A stretch of 64,000 bases of DNA from Balaenoptera acutorostrata (lineage: Eukaryota; Chordata; Mammalia; Artiodactyla; Balaenopteridae): the NCBI RefSeq assembly GCF_949987535.1, contig NC_080071.1:24389032-24453031 (forward strand), given 5' to 3'. The position numbers and the translations under genes were made by a program. The notes below the pieces were generated by a model, which was not told where the DNA came from, made no database searches, and saw nothing but the letters and a program-made list of their open reading frames with translations. Shown here in pieces: positions 22,250-34,900 of this stretch. Every line of letters begins with the position of its first letter. Position 1 is the first letter of the stretch.

Positions 22250-24745
22250 TATACTAATAAAAAGTAATTAGTGGTTTTAGCAACAGTAACATCAGGCAAA
22301 ATTTGTTTTAAAGCAAAAGATAATAGGGTGAAAGAGGGTCAATAATAATGTCAAGAAAATAATTGCCAAAATTATAAGTTTAAACTTAGATACAACTAAT
22401 ATATATTAGAGCCTCAAAATGTATAAAGCAAACATTGCAGAAAAAAATAGAAATCGGCAACTGTTGTTTTTATAAAGTTATTAATGTATTAAAAATTATT
22501 TATTTGCAAAAAATTGACTAAAACAGCTTATTTGCAAAAAAATTACTACAGAAAAATCTCATAGCTAGAGAATTGATATCAAACAAGTTGCATTCATTAA
22601 CTACATGTAATTAAACTGAAAATAATAGTAGAAAATTAACTAGAAAAAATACACTTGGAAATTTTACAAAATAAAACTGCTTCTAAATAGCAGTTTCTGA
22701 AAACAGAAGTCATATCCAAAGTTAGAAAATTAGAAAATTAAAATATATACAAATCTTAAAACAATTAAATATTATAAAATAAATTTGTGGAATTAAATCT
22801 TGTAGAATATAACTGAAGTTGAGAAGAAAATGTGTAGCTATAAATTCTTGCATTAGTAAATCATAAGCTGTAAATTAACTATGCTTGCAACTCAAAAACT
22901 GGGAAAAACAGAGAAAAGTGATGAAATTTCTAAAAATGAACTAGGCAATTACAGTGAAGAGAATAATGAACTAGAATGTCAACAAACAATTAATAAACCC
23001 AATGGCTGATTCTTTAAAAAAAAAAAAAAAAGTAATAAAATAGACAGAACTCTGATCATATGTCAAGGAACCCAAAAGTACAAGTAAACAATATTAGAAA
23101 TGAAAGGCTCAAAACTAAAGACACAGTGATTTAATAAATCATAAGAGAATACTCAATAAATTTCTACATTTACCTCTGAATATGACTGACATGAGAATAA
23201 ACTAAAAACCTGACTTACTAATGACAATTCAAACAACTGAATCAATAGTTGAAAACTGTTCATTTCTCCCCAAATAGCCTTCCCTCAAAAGTTGCCAACA
23301 ATGCTACATGGTTTTACAGGCAATCTCTACCAATCTTACATAAATTATGGCAAAAACTAGAAATAAAGAGAGAAACTCTGTAATTCATTTAACCAGCTAG
23401 TATAAACCTGATATCAAAACCTGACAAAGACAGTAGGAGAAAGGAAAATACCATCCAATATTGTTTATGAACACAGATACAAAAATTCTAAACAAAATTA
23501 AAGGTGTTGGAACAACTGGTTATCAAAACAAGAAAGGAAGGGAAGCTAAACAAAAAACATGTTTATTCTTATACTATACACAAAATTAAATTGCAGTAAG
23601 TTATTGACCTAATGTGAAAATTAAAGTGCATAATAAAGAATAAGAGAAAAATCTTTATTAACTCAAAACGAAAAGATTTCTTAAATAAGAAGCAAAATAT
23701 AAAACAAACAAATGCTAGAAATTCATAGCATTAGAATTAGAAACTTCCCTCTCAGAAAAAGAAAAAAAATTAAAGTCTGAGAAGACTATTGGTAACTCAT
23801 ATAAACTCTTAAAGAATTTATGTCCTGCATATATAAAGAGCCCCTTGAAGTCAATATAAGAGATTATCTTCCCCAAATTGCACAAAGGTATGAATAAACA
23901 ATTCACTAAAGAGGAAGCCTAAATGGGAAATAAACATAAGAAGATGTCCAAACTCACTAATGGGATATAATTGTGCATCTGACATAGTGAACAAACTAAG
24001 AAGTCTGATAATTACTGAGGTTGTGAAACAGTGTGCTATTTCACACACTGTTCGGAGAAAGTTACATCTATAGCATCCATTTGGAGAGTAATTTGGCAAT
24101 ATTTAGTAAAGTTGAAGGTATGTATATTTTTAATACAGCAATTCTACTTCTAATTCATGTACTTTAGAAAATTCTTGTATATGTGCACAAGAAGCTGCTC
24201 CTGTAACTTTGTTTGAAATATGAGCTAAAAGAAGAAAAGGAAAAAAAAAAATGGAAAGGGGAAAAAAAGAAAAGAATAAAACCCCATAAATGTCCATAAA
24301 CAGAATATTGACAAATAGTCTCTTTTATATTCATTCTACTGAATCCTATGCAATGATTTAAAATAAACTTGTGCTATGTGTATCAATATGGATAAACAGT
24401 ACTGAATAAAAAGTGTGCATGTAGAAAATAAACATTTTATAATATTTTATAAAACATGCAGAGCAATGCCTTACTATTTTTATGAATATAAGCTATGAAT
24501 AAAAGTACATAAATATCTATGGAAATGACCTATACAAAATTCAGGATAGAAGATTACCTCTGGGAAGGTTATAGAGGAGAGTGAAATAAAATTTGTGAGA
24601 GTTTTTGTTTAGGGGTTCTTTTTTAACTGAAATAATTGTGGCAAAAGTTAAATTTGGTAAAGCTTGGTTGTGGGTATAGGGATGTCAAATATATTATTTT
24701 TATTTTGTCTATATCTGATATATTTCATAATTATAAAAATATAAA
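22250..24745 (+). mobile_element. Old L1 (L1M4/M5-like), ORF2 and 3' end
   Basis: Landmarks appear in sense order. An endonuclease-region block is AATAATGTCAAGAAAATAAT...AGAGCCTCAAAATGTATAAA near 22340-22430. A reverse-transcriptase block is AACCAGCTAGTATAAACCTG, ATATCAAAACCTGACAAAGA and GATACAAAAATTCTAAACAA near 23390-23500. A late ORF2 block is CAATTCACTAAAGAGGAAGC near 23900. The 3' tail has AGATTACCTCTGGGAAGG and ATATTTCATAATTATAAAAA. A-rich and frame-broken throughout. It is inactive. Confidence 0.78.
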
Positions 24746-25384
24746 TATGAAAAGAAGTCTGTTGGCTTAGAAACCTGAATGGCTTACAGCTGGCAAATAA
24801 AGTTGGTAGAAGTAAGGCACTTGTGTTTCCTGCTAAATGACAGAGTAAGCTAAAGCTAATAGCTACAGACACTACACAGATGCTGAGTGGGGTGGCCCCT
24901 GTTCTCCTCTGCAGCCATGGGAACATCACTGCCACCATGGTGGTGGAGGCAAGATGCCCCGGAAGTGGGCAGATTCTACAGCCATTGAGAGGGACTGTGT
25001 GTGAGGAAGACAGAGATTTTCTTTTTCTGTTTCAGTTGGAAGCTGTTCTGAGTTCATGTTGGAAGTTAAAGGGACATTTGACTGACTATGTGACAGTCTC
25101 TGAAGCAAGCTATAGCTGGGAATGCCAAAAATGATCCAAGATCTTTGAAACCAATAGGATCTATATAGAAAAAAGGAAACCTGATATATACAGATACTCT
25201 ATTTGCTTATATCTTTCTTGAAAGGATATACTCCCTTGGAGTTTACATGTTCATGTGGATAAGCAATGTGTCACATTTATTTGGTTACTGGTTAAAGAGC
25301 ATATGCTTATAAAATCATATATCAGGGATCCAGTAGGTAGAACTAAACTGAATGCAAGGTATAATGGAAGGAAAATAGAATTAG
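24746..25384. other. Unassigned non-coding stretch
   Basis: The 24870-25135 part is less AT-rich and open on both strands (84 codons plus, 96 codons minus). No domain, splice site pair or promoter supports a gene. Confidence 0.35.
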
Positions 25385-25590
25385 GGATCTGTTGACCTGT
25401 ATTTTCAATTAAAAGATACGTTTACCTCAGCCAGTGACTTTGTTTCTTTGAACTTTAATATCCTCATTTATAACTGTAAAATTAAAATTGTTAATATCCA
25501 CCTCAAAGAATTACTATGAGATATGGAAAAGATGATGGGATATGGGAAAAAACTGTACAGGCATCTGTTACTTTTATTATGCCTATTACA
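25385..25590 (+). mobile_element. MIR SINE
   Basis: The MIR order of phrases is kept: TGTTGACCTGTATTTTCAAT, CAGCCAGTGACTTTGTTTCT, CTTTAATATCCTCATTTATA, ACTGTAAAATTAAAATTG, ACCTCAAAGAATTACTATGA and GAGATATGGAAAAGATGATG. Confidence 0.75.
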
Positions 25591-25604
25591 CATAAGGATA
25601 CAGA

Positions 25605-25680
25605 CAGACAGGTAGACAGGCAGATAAATAAAACAATAGATAGATAGATGATAGATAGATAGATAGATAGATAGATAGAC
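25605..25680. repeat. (GATA)n/(GACA)n microsatellite
   Basis: A GACA-rich lead-in (25605-25624) passes into GATA units from about 25636 to 25680, with one interruption by GATG. Confidence 0.95.
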
Positions 25681-25880
25681 CTAAAATCCTTCTCTAAAGG
25701 ATGTGGCTAAAATCTTTCTCTCTAAGTAATCCAGTCATTCATTCAGGCCAAGTGATTCAAATATAATAATAGTAAAGTAAAATAAACTTGCATTCCTGTT
25801 CTCCAGGATCTATGTTGCTAAATAATTAGCATATTAAATGGGGGGGCAATTGTTTTGATAGAAATATCTACATTATCCTG

Positions 25881-26000
25881 AATGTTAATTCATTTAATAG
25901 GATACTGAGCACCTGTTTTTGTGTCACATAGTCTGCTAGGTGATGAAGATACAAAGATAGATAGAATGCCGTATCTTCCCTTTACCTAAATGTTCATACG
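25881..26000 (-). mobile_element. L2/MIR3-like 3' tail, antisense
   Basis: Diverged reversed tail: TTAATTCATTTAATAGGATA, CTGAGCACCTGTTTTTGTGT (consensus GAGCACCTACTATGTG), TCTGCTAGGTGATGAAGATA. Confidence 0.55.
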
Positions 26001-26470
26001 CCTTAAATGTGGCCTTTGGGGTCCTAATTCTAGATGACAGCAAGGACTAGGATATCTAACGGAGAGATATGGAGTAGGGGAGGTCTTTATCTCCATGTGC
26101 TCAAGACACAAAATGCAAATTCTTTTTAGATATAAAAGGAAAAATGAAGTTCAGTTAGCTCATTTTAATTTACTGTGAGTGATTTCTTATTATGGCTATG
26201 AGTCTCTGTTTAATGTCAATTGTTTGATAGCATGAGTTTTACATCCAGTTAATATACCTTTCTGCCATGATTTTTATGGTACATTAAATATAAAATTGCA
26301 TTAATAATGATGCCAGCCATCTTTTTAATTTCAAAATTTTAAAGATTTCCATTGTATTATGGCTTTATGAACATTTACAAATTCAAATTTAGAAATAACT
26401 TAAAATACCAGTTGATCATTGTTCATTTTTATTAATTCTATCACTTTAAATGTTTTGTGTGGTGGAACAA
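26001..26470. other. Unassigned AT-rich stretch
   Basis: No gene or repeat family is recognised. Confidence 0.35.
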
Positions 26471-27480
26471 ATCCTTCACTTTCTACCTAAACACTCTAGA
26501 CATGTCAGTCACACAAAAATGAGGTCCCTAGAAGCTGGCATTCCCAGACAATGGAAAAAGAAAACGGCCTACTCATTTATCATGTAGCAATCTGACACCT
26601 TGCTTGATTACCCCCTCTCAGAAGCTGCCTATTCAGGACAGTGGAGGGATCCCAAGCTACAGCACCATCATTATTCAGAAACTGTGGTCAGCGAGCCAGA
26701 TTTTGCAAAAACCATGTTTTGTGAGTCTGGCATTGTGTTTTTAAAACACTTGAATCTATTGATGATAGATAGGAAATATAAAGCTTTTACATAAAATTCC
26801 AGATCCCCAGCCTGTCTTGAAAATTTGGTGTGTTTAGCAACAGTGGGTATCCATTCCTTCCAGCCCTGGCATATACTTATTACACCTGGTATTAGAGCTC
26901 TAGGGGGCTTGGACTCGTCCAGGAGCTGGATTTGGCTCAGAGAACTATGAATAGACAAAAGTCCCCAGTCCTCAGCTTCTTTTGGAAAACTATATCTGAC
27001 AACACTGGGTCCACAATCCTGCATGGCAGCAAATAAACTGGAGCTGAGTAGATAGCTATCAGTACCGCCCACTGTTCTCTATTGTTTATATCTTGTCTTC
27101 TTTACATGCATTTACTTGTGCCCACTTTGTTAGACTGTGTTACTGTTCACCATATTTGTTACCTCCCCCTACTGCAGGATTTTTTTCTTCCCAACCCAAT
27201 CACATCAGGCTTGGCTACGTAACTTACTGTGGCCAATGAATTGGGACATATGCCACTCCCAAGCAGAAGCTTTAAGAGCCTTCATGTGGCTCTGCCTTCT
27301 GCATTTTTCCCTCAGCCAAGAGATCAGGATTCCCCAGATGGCAGCTGCTTCTTTGGTCCCAGAAAGAAGATGATAAGGAACAGAACTGAAGCAAACTCAT
27401 GATGTGCATGTAGCATGAGCAAAAATAAGAGACTGGGGTGTCATATTCTATCACAGCAGAGCTTAGCGTAAGCTAAACCA
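26471..27480. repeat. Probable ancient interspersed repeats, families unresolved
   Basis: The part at about 26790-27080 has two related blocks (near 26798-26852 and 26961-27014, each ending in CAACA(G/C)TGGGT). The part at about 27220-27430 (GTGGCCAATGAATTGGGACA, AAGCAGAAGCTTTAAGAGCC, ATGTAGCATGAGCAAAAATA) matches an old mammalian repeat known by pattern, possibly a MaLR LTR. An open frame of 133 codons on the minus strand (26671-27072) has no recognisable domain and lies within this material. Confidence 0.4.
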
Positions 27481-27689
27481 TACATCCCTCTAGTTCCTCT
27501 AGCCATTTTATTCTCTCCAACATCAGCAACTGTCTCTTGCTTGCCTAAAAAGAAGATGTATTTGATCTAGTGATCTAAACCTGAATGTTTTGAGAAAGGG
27601 GACTATATAGAGCATGGTAAAAATATCCAGTTGTTACATAAAATGACATATATGTTTCCTCCATTGGTTTATAATTTAGAGTGAGATGG
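27481..27689. other. Unassigned stretch
   Basis: Nothing recognised. Confidence 0.3.
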
Positions 27690-27880
27690 ATGTAAATTAA
27701 TATTAACTGAAGTTTTACCATGTGCTGGGTGTTTTTCATGCTTTACCTCATTTTAAAAGATCAATATTACTTAAATGTAGAGTTAGTATTCTTCCGAGTT
27801 TTCAAATAAGTAAATTGAGGCTCAGAAACTTGGACAAATGCCTGTATTCAAATATGTGTATATTTTTTAGTCCAAAGCTT
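27690..27880 (-). mobile_element. MIR SINE
   Basis: Reversed MIR pattern: TTACCATGTGCTGGGTGTTT, ATGCTTTACCTCATTTTAAA and TAAATTGAGGCTCAGAAACT (consensus GAAACTGAGGCTCAGAGA), then GGACAAATGCC. Confidence 0.72.
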
Positions 27881-28693
27881 ATGTTCTTTTTTTCTAAGCC
27901 CACTCAATTCTTAAAAGTGCAGATTCTAGGAAGTCTTCTTCAAGAAACTCTACTCAGCAATATGGCAGCATTTAAGTTTTACCTGACTTTTGAGTAGAGA
28001 CAGTGATTCCTTCAGGGTCTGTGACATCCCATGATAAAGTTGTATTCCACCCCTCTGGATGTGGATAAATGGTATAAATACGAAAATATGGCACTTTTTT
28101 TCTCCCAAAATGTTCCATATCACCCATAAAGAAAGAACTGTCATTTATTTTTAGTTATGACCTTTCTGTGTTTTTATAACAAAATGTGTTTTTCTGTGAG
28201 AAATGATAATGGCCATAGATGTTGATTTTATGGAATGTCTTTATCTGGAAACATTAAGTCACCACGATGTAGTCCTCACTTTCTGTTATTACTGCAATTG
28301 TCCTGCCCTTGTGTGATGGGATGTGTTTCGAAACATGAAAAAACTGTGTTGTTTTTCTCCCCCTGTGATCCTTTTTAATGTGAAAACCCTCCTCACCATG
28401 AAAACTAGACATCAGGCACTTTTTGCCTCAGGGGAAGATTATTTAAACAGAAATGAAGTGTTTTGCGTTTTGAAATGGACTTTTAAAACTCACAGCATGG
28501 ATAATTTAAGAGAAATCTTTTTTAACTTCAAAATCTTGGCTTTAAATATTAAACGCTACTGCTCAGTAGAATGCAAGATGTAAAGCTTATATCATAAGCC
28601 ATGGTCATAGAAAAATCTATGATTGGTTTGAATCAATTTTTCTTACAATCTTTCTTAAATTAACAAATATGAATAGGGACAGGAGACAAGTAT
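27881..28693. other. Unassigned non-coding stretch
   Basis: No gene, RNA or repeat family recognised. Open frames at 28323-28583 and 27722-27997 show no known motif. Confidence 0.35.
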
Positions 28694-28710
28694 TAAAGAA
28701 AAGGAGTCAC

Positions 28711-28880
28711 TGTGGTTGCCAAGGGGGCAGGAGGGTGGGAGAGGGATGGATTGGGAGTTTGGGGTTAGCAGATGCAAACCATTATATATAGAATGGATAA
28801 ACAATAAGGTCCTACTGTATAGCACAGGGAACTATATTCAATATCCCGTGAGAAACCATAAAGGAATAGAATTTTTAAAA

Positions 28881-28929
<49 letters not shown>

Positions 28930-29023
28930 TGAATCACTTTGCTGTACAGCAGAAATGAACACAACGTTGTATATTAACTATAGATTAATTTAAAAATTAA
29001 ATAAATAAACAAACAAATAAATA
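28711..29023 (+). mobile_element. Cetartiodactyl L1 3' end with target-site duplication
   Basis: 5'-truncated copy of the same family as 21073-21462: GTTTGGGGTTAGCAGATGCA, CCTACTGTATAGCACAGGGA, CTATATTCAATATCCCGTGA, ATCACTTTGCTGTACAGCAG, then an AAATAAATAAACAAACAAAT tail. A 17-bp perfect duplication TAAAGAAAAGGAGTCAC lies at 28694-28710 and 29024-29040, so both boundaries are exact. Confidence 0.95.
28883..28927. repeat. (AT)n microsatellite inside L1 3' UTR
   Basis: About 22 uninterrupted AT units. The homologous place in the L1 copy at 21073-21462 has only a short ATATATAT run (near 21378-21386). Confidence 0.96.
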
Positions 29024-29040
29024 TAAAGAAAAGGAGTCAC

Positions 29041-31595
29041 AAACAAAAGTAGGAGATTTAGATGTTGATGTGAGCCTTTGAAAAGGAGCTTTGGATCCTG
29101 TTCCTTGTACTACTTTGCCTCCAAGCCTGGTATTTGGGGATCTTAAAGCCAACAGAATCAGTGCCTCCGTCTCCGGGAGATGCCAAGCCTTACAGTCAGT
29201 CTCACGTGGTATCAAATAGCAGGAAACGGCTGTGACGTGCCTAGACAAGCAAGGCTTGACAGAGTGCCCCACCAATCATTTCACAGCCTACAGAACTTTC
29301 CTTGACCAAAGACTGGAGTTAGTGAGAAAAAGTCAGTAGATCTGAAGGGCCTGTGGTCCGGATAAAGAGGATGCTAAGTGACTTGTATGGGCCAGTGACT
29401 TAAGCATGGAAAGAATGGACATTTTGGATGGATGTCTGTTGGGATTGATGCTGATGACAAAACAAACAAATGAAAAGAAAGTGCAAACTCTGTTAACTGA
29501 TACCAGCCTGGGCTGAGGATGAAGACTCTTCACCGGGTTTCCTGACATGGCCTCGGGAGAAAGGAGGTAACCCCACACTGACTAACAATCCTAACTGGAC
29601 CAAGGAACCCTGCTAATTGAGTAAAATGCAGGTCCATGATCAAAATTAATTTCAGTTATTAAAAAAGAAAAGCAAAGTTACTTTTTGCATGTATCATTAT
29701 AAGAAATCCAAACTTTTTGCCCGTTACACATAAACCCCCAACATCTGCGGTCTTACAGCTTTTGATGCCTGTTTCATTGTGGTCCCTATCAGATATGATT
29801 TACACCAAAATAGAGGCTTTTATGGGATAGTGTCCTGTATAATAAATGACACAAGGTGACTGCTCTTATAAAGCAAATGTGAGAGGTTATAGAATGAAAA
29901 GGGAGTTACCAATTGGAAGTTACTCAGAAGGTAAATGACCCATTTATGGTTAAGGGATATTTAAACAGGTCATCCATCATAGATGATGTATGCTGTTCTC
30001 CAATAGCAGGAAATAAAATCACAGAAGGAGCAATGCGTGTGTTGGACAGTGGTGGATAATAAGAGGAAGGTAGGAAGCGACAAGAAGTACCTTCAGAATT
30101 TAAAGAATGACAACAAGAGGCATTGGGGCTTCCTAAAGAAAAGGGGCACAGGATAAGGGCTATTGCTAAAAGACTTTGTAGGAGTTCTGTTATTTTCTCA
30201 CATATCACTATTTTTATTGTGTTTCCTCACACTGAATGGCAATTAAACACTTTCTTTAAAAGATTCATATTCTCATTCTGAGGATTCAGCAACTAAAGCC
30301 CCTTTGCTGGGAAAGTATAGCCTTTTTATGACCCAATTATATTCATAGGTCCAGACATCTAAAACAAACAAACAAACAAAAAAACAGTGTTATAGTTGTG
30401 GAAAGAAAATGTCCCAAACTCTGTAGCTTGGAGAGAAAGAAAGAATCTCACCAAAAACCAGCTGTGGACCTAGAATTTGATCTCTAGTTAACAGTAAGAT
30501 GAAAATGTATACAAATTCCTAGTGAAGCATAAAGCCCATTTCCACATTCCTATGGATTTATACCTTGACACAGAGTGCCCAAGGAGATGAAACTTTGAAA
30601 TCTTTTCAGAGGAAAACTGTCTTTACAGTTTCTAGTGAGAAAAATATAGTGTTTTGGAGAAAATGGTTTTTGTTTGGGGCCACCAAAATTTGAACAACAA
30701 ATATCCTCACATTATTTGTGGCATGACTGGTATTTGGTGAAGTGAGCTAAAGACACATACCTCAATCTGGACTCTTATGTCTTTTTTGAATCCATCAAAG
30801 GCATCTGGGAAGGAAAAGGTAATCAATCCTAAGCATGGTTGGGCTAGAGATTGTCTTTCTGTTCTGCAGGAGGTGGCTTTCTCTGTCTGAGCGACATGGG
30901 AACCCAGAGCAGTAGGTGAGGGCTTGTGAACCCCAAGAGAAGCAGTTGCTAACAGATTTGAAGAGGACCCTATTCACGGTCCAGGATCAGAACAGTAAAA
31001 GAGCACTGTCATGTGACTAGCACAAGGCAAAGTGCCATCATCAGAACAGGAAGGAGGCAATGAGACATGGCCACAAGGGCACTGTGGAAGTCTGAGTACC
31101 CAGGGATTCTCAGAAATATCTGACAGAGGTGTCAAGGTTCTGTTGTCATGCAGGTGAGAGAGAAAATATAGACATCTTGCCTATGTATATTAAATTATTT
31201 AAGATCCCTCATGGGGAAAATATGTACAAAGACTAAATAGAGTAACACTTGAAAATAATGCTTTGAAAATCACATACAGTATTTAAAGAAAGTGATACTA
31301 ATGACGGATAGAAACTACAACATCAGAGACAAGAATAATAATACTCAAAGTCAATCACAAACACACTCTGCAACTTTACTGCCTGAGTCTAAAACATTTT
31401 GCTGGCTTCACCATTAGTGCACTTTCCTGCTGTAAGGTCAAGGGGGTTGAACACAGGATTATATTGCTCGACTTTTGAAAAGAGTTGTAAAAAGTGAATA
31501 GCTCTACTTGGTCCCTGCTACTATGTGGTAGAATATTTCTATAATAAGTTCCTTTTTAAAATTCTTTTTTTTAATTCATCAGAAGTTTAATATTC
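29041..31595. other. Unassigned non-coding region, 2.5 kb
   Basis: No repeat family is recognised apart from an (AAAC)n run near 30361-30388. The part at 29090-29260 is less AT-rich with CpGs (TCCGTCTCCGGGAG, GGCTGTGACGTGCC, a CRE-like TGACGT at about 29231). Open frames (29924-30208 minus, 94 codons) carry no motif I can name. Confidence 0.4.
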
Positions 31596-31599
31596 TCTT

Positions 31600-32062
31600 T
31601 CTTTTTTTTGATATATATTTTTTTAACATCTTTATTGGAGTATAATTGCTTTACAATGGTGTGTTAGTTTCTGCTGTATAACAAAGTGAATCAGCTATAC
31701 ATATACATATATCCCCATATCTCCTCCCTCTTGCGTCTCCCTCCCACCCTCCCTATCCCACCCCTCTAGGTGGTCACAAAGCACAGAGCTGATCTCCCTG
31801 TGCTATGCACCTGGTTCACACTAGCTATTTTATGTTTGGTAGTGTATATATGTCCATGCCACTCTCTTCATCCCAGCTTACCCTTCCCACTCCCCGTGTC
31901 CTTAAGTCCATTCTCTGTGTCTGCATCTTTATTCCTGTCCTGCCCCTAGGTTCTTCAGAACCACTTTTTCTTTTTTTAGATTCCATATATATCTGTTAGC
32001 ATACGGTATTTGTTTTTCTCTTTCTGACTTACTTCACTCTGTATGACAGACTCTAGGTCCAC
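31600..32062 (-). mobile_element. Cetartiodactyl L1 3' end, antisense
   Basis: Reversed L1 tail: AACATCTTTATTGGAGTATA, TTGCTTTACAATGGTGTGTT, ACAAAGTGAATCAGCTATAC, CTGATCTCCCTGTGCTATGC, then TCTTTCTGACTTACTTCACT and TGTATGACAGACTCTAGGTC. It is 5'-truncated and carries no coding potential. Confidence 0.92.
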
Positions 32063-32103
32063 CTTAAAAGCTAGTAGCCAAGCCATTGGTCAAGTTTGTT
32101 CAT

Positions 32104-32165
32104 ATGTGTTTGTGTGTGTGCATGTGTGTGTGTGTGTGTATGTATCTATATACATATACACATAA
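32104..32165. repeat. (TG)n / TA-rich compound microsatellite
   Basis: TGTGTTTGTGTGTGTGCATG followed by TG units, then TATGTATCTATATACATATA. Confidence 0.9.
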
Positions 32166-34579
32166 AAATGTGCTGTTGGTCCTCATTTGCAAAGGCCCTC
32201 CTCCCTCTGTGTGTGACCCCTTGCTGAGTGAGGTCTTAGTGACCCTCCCTTATTGACAACCAAGCGGTCTGTCCCCACAGTGTTCTTCAGCACAGAGAAG
32301 CACCTCTTTTATATGTTAAGATGATCAGTGCCCTAATTTGACATTTTTCAAAGGATGACCTCGCCTTGGTAGTTTTCATTTAATCAGGGTTCCGTAGAAC
32401 TTGCTGACAAAGGCTTTCTGACTCAGTCAGGAGGCCTCTGAACTCCATAGCTTCATGCAGAATGCCACCTAATTTGACCCAATTCTTCCTGGCGAACAAG
32501 AATCCTTTTAAAGGAAACACTGGAACGGAGTCAGTGCCAACACAGCACACTGGACAAATGTTCAAAAATAAAGCTCAGAGCCCCGTTTGCCCTGTTTTCT
32601 GATATTTGTCTGGCTGTTAAGCAATTTAGTCTTACTGAGACTAATCCAGAAAATGAGGGAAACATTTACCTCATGCAGGCTCCAAGGAGGATGAGAGAAA
32701 TAATAAATATAAAGCAACATCTAATGCATCTTAATTGTCATCCCTCTCTTGTTGAGATCTGGATAATCAAGTTGTCTACCTGTCTTCACCCCATCTATGC
32801 TGAACTCCATCACAACATAAATTTGGTAAAAGCAGAACACGGTTTTCAACAGGTCTAAGACAGGCCCACCCTAATTCCTGGTCCAAAATCACTTCTCACC
32901 AGATTCCCACCCTGAGAGACCTAGTTCTGCCTCTGCTTCTGGATATTGGCTCACACCTGCACATGAGCTCAAGTCCCCCTGAGCTCCCCATGCCTGCTGG
33001 CATCAGGCCCTTCTGAAATACAGATGCCCATCTTCTTTGGGAGCCTGAGACTTTCTCTGCCCTGTGTGCTCCAGTTCTTAGAAATGCACTTCTGCCCTGA
33101 TGCCTTTTTTCAATTCCTCTTTCCAAACCTCCTCTGTACGCCTGCCCTCTCTTGGCTCTAACTTCCCTTCTCACTAGTCTCACCCCGCTTCCTGACTCAA
33201 AGGCTGTGAACCATGCTTCAAATTCCTGCTAAATGGCTAAGACCCGCCTTCCAGCTGATTCATCCCCAAAACCAACTGTCTACTGCCTTTTCTGAGCGCT
33301 CTCACCATAGATCCTCATCTGCCTCATCACCATCACACTTTTACTTTGTCTCAAACATCTGGATTGCCAGCCACATGCACCTAGATGCTCTCTATTTTTG
33401 CCTTACTACCTGGGGAACCATGTTTATTTTTTTCTAGTTGCTAGTTTAAATTTTTTTAACCATTTATGCCACTGTATCATTGAGGACCATCCTGGGCTGT
33501 TACGGGTGACTGAGATATTGTATTCTAGATCCTGCATAAAATTTCTCTAAGTCTTTTCTTTGGAGGCACTGAGGGTACTACAGGCCTAGCTGTGGTCCTA
33601 TGTAAGGCCTGGTCATTGGGAGCACCTCCTCAATATTTTTCTGTGTAACTTGGTCTGGCTCCAAGGAGTGGCCAGAATTCCAGATTCCAGACTACTTCTT
33701 CCTGCCCCATGTTACTACAAGTAATCTGAAGTCAGTATGATCATATATATATCATATATCACATATGATCACTCAAACACAATAAGAATAGACACCGCTG
33801 TGAGGTATGGAGTATTAGGGTGGCAGTGCATGGGTGAGGAAGGCTGGGGGTTGAGTTGAGTCCTAGAAGTGCCTATTCGTTAAAGCACTACACATGCAGA
33901 GAATTAACTGGATATCAAAAACTAATCTAGACATTACCTGGGGTGAAAAGTGGGTGCTTCCAGTTCAGTAGGTGGTGCATAAAAGCAGTGACAACTCAGT
34001 GACAGACAATAATATCAAGTCATCATTGCTCATAGAGATCTACCCTTTGTGTCAGGCCCCCAGTCAAAAGCTGGACAGCAGATGTTTGTGACTCAAAGAG
34101 AAGGTAGGAGCTAAATACTCAGAGGAGGCAAAGACTTACTACAAAAATCTATTTGGAGCAATATAGCAGTCTTACATGTGACATTAGGCACCTAACAAAG
34201 TAGATGTACAGGAGTTAGAAAGCATTGGGAGTGAAAGGCCAAAGTGATCCCAGGGCTCCTCCCAGCATATCAGGCACTGACAAGGTTAGTAGCACAACCA
34301 GTATAAGATGGAAAGAGTAGGGGCACTGACCTTCCTTTCTGACTGGGGGGAAATAAGTTTGGGTCTGCACGTGAAATTCATGACTACTTCCAATTAAAGA
34401 GAAAAGCACGGGATACAGGAAAAATTATTATAGTTACACCATTGCTCAGTGACTTTGATGATGCCTCAAAAAGGATCGAGTTTGAATCCTCAAACTGTTA
34501 CCTACATGCTGTCAATCATGTGGCAGGTTCCAGTCCTTTCACCTCCTGGCCAGATCTTTAGTAGTGAGCCTCAGTTCTA
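32166..34579. other. Unassigned non-coding region, 2.4 kb
   Basis: The part at 32870-33440 is pyrimidine-rich and less AT-rich; its 95-codon minus-strand frame (32896-33183) is rich in Arg and Gly, as expected from a reversed pyrimidine tract, and is not supported as a gene. A TA-rich inverted patch (GATCATAT ... ATATGATC) is at 33739-33770. Confidence 0.4.
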
Positions 34580-34900
34580 CATCATGGCATCGAGTACATC
34601 TCCTCAAACTTTCTGCTGTTTCTGCCTCCGTGACTTTGCTATAGTGCCTCATCTGCAATTTGCTTTTCTCTTTCTGTTACCTTCCCAAGGCCTGCCAAGT
34701 CATCAGAAATGCTCTAGCTCTTGTGGGCACTGTGTATCCGTAAAGCACTTTTCTGAGCTTTGAATTGTTAGTTTGCTGTATATGAGGGTTTGAAATCATC
34801 TCAAGGACATGAATTCTTTGGAATTCTTTCTGAATCTTAATTCAAAACCTTGCATATGATAGAGACTTCAGAAATATTTGATGATTGATGAATTAGGCAT
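34580..34900 (+). mobile_element. L2 LINE, 3' end (diverged)
   Basis: Phrases in L2 order: CTGCCTCCGTGACTTTGC, TCATCTGCAATTTGCTTTTC, TGTGGGCACTGTGTATCC, CATCTCAAGGACATGAATTC, CCTTGCATATGATAGAGACT and TCAGAAATATTTGATGATTG. Individual matches are weak; the order supports the call. Confidence 0.5.

Noticed and set aside
24027..24052. Hairpin AACAGTGTG / CACACTGTT
   Set aside because: It lies in a decayed L1 ORF2, where the right arm matches the family and the left arm probably arose by chance mutation.
28716..28962. Open frames of repeating Tyr-Ile
   Set aside because: They are translations of the (AT)n microsatellite in an L1 tail.
29924..30208. 94-codon minus-strand frame with a hydrophobic stretch, considered as a retroviral envelope remnant
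   Set aside because: No conserved retroviral motif, LTR pair or primer-binding site nearby.
32896..33183. Minus-strand frame rich in Arg and Gly
   Set aside because: It comes from the complement of a pyrimidine-rich stretch, with no domain, splice site or promoter.
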